Below, piece after piece: positions 52,817-63,117 of a DNA stretch of 64,000 nucleotides (position 1 is its first letter; every line of letters starts with the position of its first letter). The notes below the pieces were generated by a model that saw nothing but the letters and a program-made list of their open reading frames with translations, was not told where the DNA came from and did no database searches. The position numbers and the translations under genes are program-made. Source of the stretch: Eumeta japonica (lineage: Eukaryota > Arthropoda > Insecta > Lepidoptera > Psychidae); contig BGZK01001242.1 of the NCBI GenBank assembly GCA_005406025.1, positions 62,001 to 126,000 on the forward strand, written 5' to 3'.

Positions 52817-54048
52817 AACAGTGCAACAACATTACACCTATCAACTGGTCGTCATAAAAATGATGTATATAATGTATTAAATAATATATACTTGAACAAA
52901 GAAAACAATTTCGTACTATCTATTTTAGTACAATTCGCCACTAGATGACGCTGTAAATTGTTATATACAAGTGCATGAACAAGGGATATATTATCTAGAT
53001 ATCCGATTTCCGACTTTAGCTTGCACGTCAACGAGAAACCTCCGGCCTCGATACAAAAATTAAAGAGATTGATTAATTTCCATGCGGTTTTCAACAGAAT
53101 AATCAAGTTACACATATTCACACGCGAAACTTACACGGAACATGTTTTTACACGCACCAAAACGCATACACGCATGCATCAATGTACAAACGCTGCGTAC
53201 AACAATCGCGACAATACAAAGACAGAACTGTAAATCAATACGCAATACAAACACATACGATCGGATACAAAATACAAAATCGGATACTTCTAGTAGTAGA
53301 CTTTTGTATCGGCTAGTCTTTTGTTGGGCAAAAAAAATATAGGAGGGTCAGCACAAAGCGAATGCGGTAAATAGTTAAATATAGTTCGTACTGGCCTTTG
53401 TAATCTATATTGGTTGTGGGCCTTTTAAACCGACCCCGTGAAAGAAATGACGGGTTATGTATTACGATGTATAAGCTTATCTCTATACGTGAATACTATC
53501 ATATGGATGTGTGTATATGAAGATAAAAAATAATTGAAAGTACGTAAATATAGAATAAAAAGCAAGAAAAAAAAGAATGTGTAACTTTTACGCTATTAAA
53601 ATAAAACTTTTTTATTTGGCGCCGAAGCAGATGTTATTACTGAATTAAAAATTGATAAGCCGTGTTAGAATTTTATAATCATGACTAAAATAGAAATCGC
53701 TCGATATAAAACATGAAGGAATTCCTCCTATGTCCGCCCAAGCGCAGCCATTTGGACCGATTCTACAATTTTTTTCACTCACAAAGTTACATTGCCCCGA
53801 GTAACATAGACTAAATTTAATTTCGATATCACAATTTACGCCGGCTTCGACGGAACTCTAACTGGTAATTGGACAGGAATCACAAGCGGCACGGGGAGTA
53901 GAAACCGGGAAGGATCTAAGTCGACGAAGGGACCGGGGTCGAAATCGTGCGTGGGACTAAAATTAAAATCTAGAGCGTGACCGGAATAGGGGTGAGGTGT
54001 AGTATTGATATTAGAATGGGACCGGGACCAGAATCGAAAGCGACTGAA

Positions 54049-54089
54049 TCGACTTGATTTCAACTGATCATCGGTTGAAATCAAGTCGA
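54049..54089. repeat. Perfect 16-bp hairpin
   Basis: TCGACTTGATTTCAAC (54049-54064) and its complement (54074-54089) with a 9-nt loop. It directly follows a stretch of GGGACCGGGACCAGAATCG-like sequence (53850-54045) that recurs at 59065-59150. Confidence 0.8.
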
Positions 54090-55256
54090 AGGAACTTATT
54101 TTGCGGACGGAGCAGCGACCATAAGCTAGTTATTAAAAAATATGTATTAGGAGCCAATGTAAGACGTCGTATTCCAGTATTGGCCACCTTTCATTTTAAT
54201 ATTTCCGGTTTGGCGACAAAATCTAAATCCAAATTATAAAAGCGGAAATAACGTAAACAAATTATAGATTTTTATTTAATGTCAAAAAAGAAGTCATTCG
54301 CTCTAAATTCGCGTCTGAAGAAGTTTTACTTCGAAAAATTACCCCGCGGTCTGGACGATGTCGAATCATCACGACCACGTCTGGCATACCTTTGGCTGGC
54401 GTCAATTACAAAAACAACTGATTATTTGGTTCTTGAAGTCGTTTTTTTTCTTCTTTTTTTAGGGATCCGTAGCCAAGAGCAAGAAGGGAACCATTGTAGT
54501 TCTTGGACGTCCGTACGTCGCAGCCTTTCAGCACCGCCCATTTTTCAACGATTCGCATAATGAAATTTTACAGGCAGTTATATGAGATGATATACGATTG
54601 TATAATGATGTTATGAAAGAAATATTATTCAAGTACTCCATTGTATGCGCGTTGACGTGAAGATATTTAGGAACGCATTAAAGGCCATAAGTGAGTTTTC
54701 CTCTGAGGTTTAGATTCTGCGTACCTTCGACGAGCGTTAATTTTATGTCGCCCATCCAAATTTTAAATCATAAATTTAATAAACTTTAAAAAAATACCAC
54801 AGTAATAGAGATTTATAAATAAATTTTATGAAGATCATTTTAAACATGAACTGTTTACAACTTCTTTACCTATTCACGATCTCTAGTTGTCAATGCTAAC
54901 ATTTTAATCCAATCTCAAGCTTATACGGGCACGCATGTGTATTTTAAAACAATAGCTCCCTACCGTTTAAATATATATTTGTGCTTATATTAATTTAAAT
55001 TGTTTTATTTTTTCAAATATTTAAACTTGCTGCACTTGCATCCGTTATTTCGTTCGTCGATACCGAACCCTAGACGCGGGAATTCGACTTCCATCTTGAC
55101 CGCTTGGTATAGTGCCTTGCACATATAGATAGGTCCTAATGAAATTCCCATGAGAACATAAAAAAATAAGATGAAGTCTACACAGGTTAATATTCATCTC
55201 CAGTGCAATTGTGATCGAAATTGTGATTGGTATCGTCACGTGTCATCGTGTTGGGG

Positions 55257-55380
55257 ACGAGATCGAAGTCGAGACCAGATTAAGTCGAGATCAAAATAAG
55301 TTGAGACAAGAATAAGTCGAGACCAGACTAAGTCGAGATTAGAATAACTCGAAATTAGATTAAGACGAGATTAGAAATCA
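55257..55380. repeat. Minisatellite of 16-bp units
   Basis: About seven units with consensus GAGACCAGAATAAGTC. They start at 55271, 55287, 55303, 55319, 55335, 55351 and 55367, and a partial unit precedes them. Units differ by 1-5 bases. Confidence 0.85.
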
Positions 55381-56089
55381 GTTTATTTACGATGAGAAAC
55401 CATACTTTCGAATATATGAAATTCTCTATGAAAACGAAAATAAACATTTTTTGACACGTTATGAGCTCCATGATAGCTCTGACTCAGGGCAAAAAACACA
55501 TGTGTACATTTTTGATATCAAGTTATTTGAAAATACTTAAACGAGCCAATTTTCTACATGTTTATTGTGTATATTTATGACTACATCTTTTTACTATACT
55601 TTCTTAATATACGCTGGAAAATATAATGTTTCTCTGTTTCCGATTATATAATAATCATGAAGTATACGTTTTGTTGTAAATAAACTAACAATTCAAACAA
55701 AAAAATACTTATCGTCAAATTATTTAAGTTATATCTAAAATATAAGGATACCACAAATAAGAATATAAGTTGACGACCTTAGCTTACGAATGCAAAACAA
55801 ATACAAATATGATTTAGTCGTTCGAGTTGGCACAAAAAGCGGCTCAAACTATTGAATGAAGCTTGAGCTTAAGACGAGCATGACCTTTGTCTATTGTGAC
55901 GTCTAATGGTCCCCACTTAAAACGGTACGCGTGATAAATGTCTACCGCCTTAGGATTGTCATTGGGGAGGATGTACACAAATCGAAGCCATACTTCCGGA
56001 TCATTATAATCCTTAATGAAGGCTCATTTTTCTTCGACGAAATAAAAGAAATCACATCGTCTAAGGATTTTATTTTTATTTTATTTATA

Positions 56090-56513
56090 CGCATACGTCT
56101 ATTAACCAAAAAGGTAGGCAGAGACCACAGTTCTGCACACGGTACGATGTTTGCATATATCAATTGCTCCACTAACATCCATCAAGTTTCAAGCTAGCTC
56201 GTCGGTTTCGGTTACTTAAAATTTGGTTCTTCTTTAATGTGCCACCGACTTGGATGGATTAAAATTTTCTAGAGCGATCCCTGCCGACCCTTCCATCACT
56301 TAAATTCGCCATGTAGGTTTGTTTCACTAAAAGGCTTTCGTTTGTCTTTTCCAGAGGGCCAACCCGCATAATTATAGCTTTCTCTACTCGCTACATCTAC
56401 ATTTTCAGACCACCCCGATCTCTTAACATCACTGTTCCTACATCCGTCTTTCAGAGACACTCCACACATACTACACTGACATCACATGTCCACCGCAACG
56501 ATTCTCCTTTTTA
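56090..56513 (+). repeat. Dispersed repeat family A, long copy
   Basis: 'AAAAGGTAGGCAGAGACCAC', 'CACACGGTACGATGTTTGC', then a block ending 'TTTCAGAGACACTCCACAC'. Same order as 4609-5075. It abuts family B at 56511. Confidence 0.75.
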
Positions 56514-57262
56514 GGGTTCCGAGCAAAAATGGCAAAAATGGAACCGTTAGAGTTTCGTTGTATTTGTCCGTCCGTCCGTCCGTATGTCACTGGTATTTTA
56601 TTCGAAAATTACAAGACCTATATTGATGAAATTTGTAGTATAGGTTATTGTGTGAACTGCTATTTAGTTTCGTGTTTAAATAACAAAAATAAATATATCT
56701 GGTGGGGGCTGTCCATACATGTTGGAAGCTGAAATTTTTTTTAGCAAACATCGACATGCGATACATATTTTGACAGTTGTTTTAAAAACAGTAAGGTTTC
56801 TGAGCAATTTTCCTGATTACGTGATTAATTACGGAAGTAATAGCTCCGAAAGTTGCAGAAATTGTGCCCCCCACCAACTATTCTCTAAACCTATCTCCGA
56901 AAATATGAAAAGGATAATGAAGGTAACGCTTAATAAATACTTTCAACGAAAATGATTTTAAACACGGTCAGATATATTGTTTTCGAGTCATTGCAGAAAA
57001 ATTGCGCTTTTCAACAAAAGGACGTAGGTGCCGTGTAGATACGTTCTTTTGCTCATGTACTTTAGTTTACACTAGTTTAAGAGCAATAGCCGACATACCT
57101 ACTTGTTTTTCTAGTTATAGACGACTAAAGTGCTTATAGCTATTCTGTGCGGGAGACATGGTAAAAGTGTAACAACGTACTTTTTTCTTCTGTGGTGCAT
57201 TTTGTAATAATGGTTTCGGAACCTTATAATGAGTAGGGTCCGACATGCTCTTGGCCAGTTTT
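56511..57262 (+). repeat. Dispersed repeat family B, intact copy (about 750 bp)
   Basis: Starts 'TTAGGGTTCCGAGCAAAAAT', has GTCCGTCCGTCCGTCCGTATG near the start and 'AGGACGTAGGTGCCG' in the middle, and ends GGTTTCGGAACCTTATAATG...GTCCGACATGCTC and TTGGCCAGTTTT. It aligns end to end with the reverse complement of 59867-61304. It inserts into, or abuts, a LINE scrap at 57262. Confidence 0.8.
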
Positions 57263-57404
57263 CATTTTTCTTATACCACGCCCAGCTTTCACTACCATAT
57301 ATAAGCGTAGGAATGAACTCTGTTAGGAGTACTCCGTTATCGATAGCCAGATGCGTTAGTCTTGAGACAATTTTACTATTCAACAACAGCACGCAAGGCC
57401 CCAT
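57262..57404 (-). pseudogene. Non-LTR polyprotein scrap (PTLIYGSESWAW)
   Basis: The minus strand reads 'SRLTHLAIDNGVLLTEFI', then PTLIYGSESWAWYKKN. The P.L.YGSE.W.W.KK pattern is the thumb-region landmark of RTE/jockey-type LINEs. It is cut off at the family B border. Confidence 0.7.
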
Positions 57405-58008
57405 TCATTTCATTTCAAGAATTCAAAGACCTATATATTTCAATAGATCATTTGCATGTAGGTATAGTACTATGTACATCGCTCTCATGGTTGGTCATAA
57501 ACACAAACGCTTCGTTATGAAATTATAAATATTTTTTTGAATAACGCGAAATTTTCTAAAATATTCCAAGAGCCACACGGCTAATTTATGTCTCTTCGTT
57601 ATGTCAAAAATTTCATCTAGTGCCACCGCGTCTCTCTGCCAGTGATCGGTAAATGAATGGACGCTTTAATCGCGGGAAAATTGACTAAGGAGTTTTCAAC
57701 TCGAACCGGAGTTAACCACTTCTCTCGAAAGGCACCTCAAACCGTCGGCCCCGGACGTCTCGAGCGCTGACGACGTACGTTGACAGCTCTCAACTTGCAC
57801 TGCGCATGCGAGGAAAGCTCATGGTGAAGTGAGATTACTAGAGTTAGTGCCTTTGCAATGGAGTGACAAACGACTGCAAAGACAATAAACCTAAGTCAGC
57901 GTCGAGTACCTAACACGCCACATAAAATCATATTCCATTCTAAGAAATGACTTATCATTTCACCGCCCGACCCGTGGCACGGACGTGCGCGTGCGCCGGC
58001 CGTCGAGC

Positions 58009-58021
58009 ATGTCCGTCGTCG
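58009..58021 (+). CDS. Possible mini first exon (ATG close to a consensus donor)
   Basis: ATGTCCGTCGTCG followed by GTAAGT, at the edge of a CpG-rich stretch ('acgtgcgcgtgcgccggccg'). The layout is that of a first coding exon reading M-S-V-V. Only 13 nt of sequence support it, so it is speculative. Confidence 0.15.
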
Positions 58022-58346
58022 GTAAGTCCCGAAATGACTAATTACCGAAGAACAAAGGAACGAACGCGGTCGCGTTCATGCGAAGACGTGAAACAAAACC
58101 GATAAACCTGCATTGTCCCGCGGTGCGTCGTCGACTCTGAACAATCACGTGTTTACGTACCACCACGTTTACTGTTTTCCAAACCGGCTGCCGTGTTTTT
58201 GAATTCGACGGCTCCAAAGGGGGCGATCGCCTCGACGATTATCATGAGCTCGATAGCGAATTTGAGGCGGGACCTTTAGGCATTATGACACTGCATGCGC
58301 AAGACCTCATTGAAAAAACATACGAATTTTGTATTTTCAATATACA

Positions 58347-58980
58347 TATAAAAAACCGACGAAGTGCGGGTCGAGCTACCACAGCGAGGTTCCGTACTAC
58401 AACACACTATATTCATGTTAAATACTTAAAAGAAATGATTTTCATTATTCATTTGTGGATTCTTAGCATGAGGCTGTTCACACTTGGCCGATATTTATTT
58501 ATTGTTTTCCGTAAAAGCTTGCACTGCGGTGTCGCCGAGTTAACGCTTGTACGTGTCACTGCCTTTACGACAGAGCAGAAATAAGAAAAATAATCTAATA
58601 GGCACTAAGTATGCACTCACGTACTCGATTACTCATAGGTTTTCCTATAATCTATAAGTAAAGAACTATTTTTTTGTATTTTTTAAATGTTAGGTGCAGT
58701 AGTTTCAGAGATAACCGTGGATGGTCAATTTTCATCTATTTTATTAAATAAAATTAAAATTAAAAATAATATATATTCTAGATTCTCGCAGTAAGTGCTT
58801 TAATTTCATATGTCACACGCAACACTTCGCAAACTTTTTTTTAGTTATCTAATTTTTCCCCGAAAAGTGACCCTCATCTTTTTATTTTTATTTATTTATT
58901 TACGTCGTGCCTCCATGTTTGGGTCACAGAACTATAATTTGCATACCAAATGTTAACTTAATCGGTTCAATAGGTACAAA
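58347..58980 (+). repeat. Dispersed repeat family C, partial copy
   Basis: 'AAAAACCGACGAAGTGCGGG', 'CAGCGAGGTTCCGTACTAC', later 'GCAGTAGTTTCAGAGATAAC' and an AT-rich block parallel to 46200-46440. Shares order and ends with 46035-46645. Confidence 0.6.
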
Positions 58981-60324
58981 GCTCATTGGCTGTGATTAAC
59001 TGGCAAATAAACACACCAATGACCCTGAAAAACATAATAGTAATTATTATTAATAATCAGAATAAAAAGCGTGACCGGGATCGCAATCAGGGACGATACT
59101 GGGACCAGAATTAAAACGGGCATGAGGTGAGGATTGACAACGAAATCGTTTAATACGAAAGACGAAGGAATAAACACGTTCTATGTCCTTGATGGCTAAG
59201 CAGCTGGAAGAAAGCTAATTAGCAAATGTTTTTCACATACGTTTTGTGTCAAGACACCGCATCATCAGAAAAGGTCAGATAACTCATTCATTGCTGTAAC
59301 ACTATCATAGTATATTCATTGAAAACGCTTATCTTCAAAAGTTCAAAAGTGACTCTCTCTTCTATCTGTCTGTCAGCTATATTTTCACCGTTAAACCATT
59401 GAACTGATTACGATGAAAATTAGTGACGGGATGGCTCGATGTTTGGGAATAAACACAGTATGCATTTTTAGCATAAGGTCCGCCTGCAAAATTTCTACAC
59501 GCATCTTTAATATTTTTTAATCAAAATGCATTTTTATAGACAATTACTGATAGAGGAATACGTATCTGCGAGTTACTATTCACAATATGACAGTAACTAC
59601 CGTAAGCATTTGCAATTAAAATTTAATTAATAAATTTTCTTAAAGAGTTCCGTTCACTTCTTTTCGAGATGAATTACAATTAAAAAAAAAAAATAAATGA
59701 AGAACTTAAAAAGTTTGGCCCGTCATTTCTTATTTGGCAACCAGGTGTCAAGAGGCCGAAAAATTGCAGCCAAATGAGAAATGGCTACCGGAACGCCTTG
59801 AGTTCTTTATTTATTTCTCTCTGAAATAATTATAATCCCACTTTAAAGTAAGTGAAGGAAATTGTTAAAAAAAAAAGTGGTCAAGCGCATGTCGGACCAT
59901 GCTCATTATAGGGTTCTGAAGCCATTGTTACAAAGAAATATACTACAGAGGAAAAAAGTACGTTGTTACACTTTGTCCATGTTTCCTGCACAGAACAGTT
60001 ACAAGGACTTTAGTTGCCTATGACTAAAAAGACAAGTACGTACGTCGACTATTACCGTTAGACTAGTGTAAACTAAAGTGCATCAGCAAAAGAGCGTATA
60101 TTCATGGCACGTACGTCCTTTTGTTAAAAGCGCAGTTTTTCGGCAATAACTTGAAAAGAGTACATTCGATCATTCTGAAAATAATTTCGTTACAAGTGTT
60201 CAATGTGCGTAATCTTCGCTTTTTTTTATAATTTTTGGACTTACGGTTTTGAAAATAGAGAGGTGGACAAAATTTTTGGAACTTTCGGAGCGATTAATTC
60301 CGAAATTATTCACGTAATCACAAA

Positions 60325-61004
60325 AATTGTTTAAAAGACAATGTGGTGTCGTGGGACACCAGGTAGGAACGAAGTTCCTTCGGCTAATGTAGAATCGACA
60401 CAATTTGCAAAAAATGATTAAATATAAATAGAATTATTAATACCAATTACATGTATATATATATATATTTAGGACAGAATTAACTTTTAAAAAGTAATAT
60501 TCACACACACACACACACACAAAAATATATATATAATCTCTATGAAGTTCCGTAGTTTTTTCTCAATTTTTCCGTATGACTCTCAAAACAGCAAGAAAGA
60601 TAACCCAGAAAACCTTACAAAGATTTTAGTATGTACACACAATATTAACCAACGTAAAATATTTCATATTTATAAATAAACGTGACTGACTACTCACGAG
60701 TACAATGTATCTATAATGTGAATATTAGCCACGTGCTTGTCCATGAATTCATGAGTATACACTATGCATTGGCGGGGTGGAGTGGTAATAGAGAGAGAAG
60801 GGATGAGAGAACGAAAAGAAAGAGGGAGAAAGAGAAAGGTATTATACACTACTCGCTTGTGTATACGACTGTCGCGCCTGCGCACGTCTCATTTAACGGT
60901 TTTATTCCACGGACTTTTTCTTACGGTTTTACTATCACATTTTTTTCAGTTCGGTCGCGCAGCAAAATCCCTATCTCCTCCAAGCCCGTAAGGAACTTCG
61001 TTCC
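60325..61004. mobile_element. Nested element with GGAACGAAGTTCCTT inverted ends
   Basis: Inverted repeats GGAACGAAGTTCCTT at 60366-60380 and 60990-61004, extended by GGCT/AGCC-like bases. On the left an extra 40 bp including the small hairpin GGTGTCGTGGGACACC (about 60343) also lacks a counterpart in the sister copy, so the full insertion is about 680 bp. It contains a (CA)n at 60502-60520 and no recognised coding frame. Confidence 0.7.
60502..60520. repeat. (CA)n microsatellite
   Basis: About nine CA units inside the nested element; a short (TA)n run lies at about 60455-60470. Confidence 0.85.
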
Positions 61005-62279
61005 AAAAACCTTAATGTTTTTAAAAGAACTGTTGAAATATGTGTCACTCGTTGATGTTTGTTGAAAAAAAAATTTTTCAGATTGCATGTATGGAGTGCC
61101 CCCCTAGAAATATTTATTTTTGTTATGTAGCTACCGAAGTAAGTAATGACTTACACAAGACATCTACACTATAAATTGCATCAATATATGTCTCGTAGTT
61201 GTTGAGTAAAATGCCTGTGACATACGGCCGGACGGACGACGTTTGCACAGGACGAAACTATAAGGGTTCCGTTTATGCCATATCGGCTCGGAAACCTAAA
61301 AAAAACTAATCAAACTTTAATTACAAGCCCTCGTGGCCATATTGCCATCGGCAAGTTGCAGAAACATATTCATTTCCACTAATAGTTATCTATATTAAAT
61401 TGTATTTAAGTAAAAATCAGATGGACGTAGAGATCCTGTAGCAGTCGGATCTTTGACCATTCCACGCTGGATAATTCTCGCAAATATGTCTAACGATAGA
61501 AGATATTCACCCGGAGATGTATGGCGCTGCAGGGTGATAATAATAAACAATCAGCCCCGGATCTTTGGTACCTATCCCAGGAGCCAGTTTCAGAAGGCGC
61601 TTAAATCATAATATCCTTGAGAGAGGACCCGCCTCACAAAGCACCCAGCATCTGACGCACGTTGTTCTATCAATTATTAATTTGATTTTAAAACGCCCCG
61701 TTTAATTATTAAAATATTTTAATAATTAAAGATGTAAAATATTTAAAGGATATTTTTCATGGTTTTTCCTTCCAAGAGGTATTATTATGTGTTTTTTTTT
61801 CTACAAAGATAAATATAATATTTTTTTGGAAAAAAATGAAGAAGTTTCTATATAATTAAAAAAAACAGTAGTTATATAGCATCGGAGCTTCGTCTAATAA
61901 TTTTGAAAAGCCCAAAAGTCAAAAATGACTGGTCAAAAGAGTGTATATAGGAAACGTGTAATAACATGAGTTGCTATGATATATTTCCTATATACAATTT
62001 TATGAAAAAGTTATTAGGTAATAGATAACAAATAGTGGAAATTTATTAGTCTTCTTATTATTCTGTTCATAAAAAATGCCAACTTGTGAGATTTTTTTTT
62101 TTAAAACTTATGTCGAACACCACAGAGGGGCGCCACTATCAAGTTAATGCCGTAAAAAATCGTAGATCCGGTGCTGGAAACAATCATCTGTGAATGCTGA
62201 ATAGCAACGTGTTCGGACGATGGTCAGATGTTCGTGGGTACGAGACTTATTTGTCGATGCCGAGATCGACACCAGTGGG

Positions 62280-62350
62280 CCTAGCATGACGCTCTAGACA
62301 AGAGTCTTTCTACAGGGCTGTCCTTTCGCGCTAATGTGATGAGCTAGACC
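62280..62350. repeat. Fragment related to the 11161 inverted repeat
   Basis: 'CTAGCATGACGCTCTAGAC' and 'CTGTCCTTTCGCGCTAATG' parallel CTAGCATGACACTCTAGGA and TTGTCCTTCTCACGCTAACG at 11163. Confidence 0.5.
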
Positions 62351-62689
62351 CGCAGGATTGAAACTGAGACCACATAGACTCACTTGTCGGGTACAGGGCG
62401 CTGGCGAGCACAGCGGCGGGCCGAAGACCGGTGGAGACATTTAAAAGCGCCAGACTAATGCGCCGTTATTAATATGACTAATAAGGAAAAGGGCAAATAA
62501 AATAAAACGAGCAGCTAGGCCTTTCGCTGCGAAAGAGAAGGGCTATTTGATAGCTAGCAGAATTATTAATTAATTTTTAATAATAACAGCGTTAATTACG
62601 TTGCTCTTAAGTAACAAATCCTAATTGAATTAATGATATTTGTATGATTCATCATACCGCACCGGGTTCGTCTATGGGCGAGCTGACCT

Positions 62690-63060
62690 ATGAGTATTAC
62701 ACCGCTCGCTCTATATTCGGAGCACACGTTAAGCTGCCGGCCGCGGACGTCGCCCGACCGGCGTGGGCGGCTTAAGTCCGAATCGACTTGACTGAAAAGA
62801 TTGTGGTACGGTACGCCGCCGGTAAAAAACGTACGATTTACTGGACGAGTGATATAATGTTTTTTTTGACATGATAACGTCTTATAAATCGATGAACGCC
62901 GGCTGTACGCACGGAAAAGCATGACTCATTGTCGCGTTCCGCCTGAGCCGAGCGTGCGAGCGAGAGCGCGGAACGAGCGGTTTCTCTTCCACTCCATCGG
63001 CCGATGCGTCCGAGTAGAAGAGAGACAGCGGCCGCACACGACCTACACGTGAACTGTTTA
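62690..63060. promoter_or_regulatory. CpG-rich region, candidate promoter
   Basis: Repeated CG-dense stretches ('aagctgccggccgcggacgt', 'gagccgagcgtgcgagcgag', 'gacagcggccgcacacgacc') just upstream of a plus-strand ATG near a donor at 63081. It could serve a plus-strand gene leaving the window, the minus-strand CD36-family gene, or both. Confidence 0.3.
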
Positions 63061-63080
63061 TAAAGTGAAGTTAAAAGTTA

Positions 63081-63117
63081 ATGTGGTTTCCATTGTTTAT
63101 TACAACAATTGCGGCAA
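63081..63117 (+). CDS. Possible first coding exon with signal-peptide start
   Basis: ATG followed by 'MWFPLFITTIAA', then donor CAA|GTGAGA at 63118. The hydrophobic run at the N-terminus would suit a secreted or membrane protein, and the CpG-rich DNA upstream would suit a promoter. Downstream exons would lie beyond 64000. Confidence 0.25.

Larger units (their letters stand above)
59867..61304 (-). repeat. Dispersed repeat family B, second copy split by a nested element
   Basis: Inverted relative to 56511-57262 and about 2.6 kb from it. The two parts, 61304 to 61005 and about 60325 to 59867, correspond to consecutive parts of the intact copy. Landmarks are the GGACGGAC pyrimidine-rich start, AAGGACGTACGTGCC in the middle and TGTCGGACCAT near the end. 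Confidence 0.8.

Noticed and set aside
60682..61065. 127-aa plus-strand ORF
   Set aside because: Lies within the nested repeat element and crosses its border at 61004; low complexity (RERKRE) and no domain.
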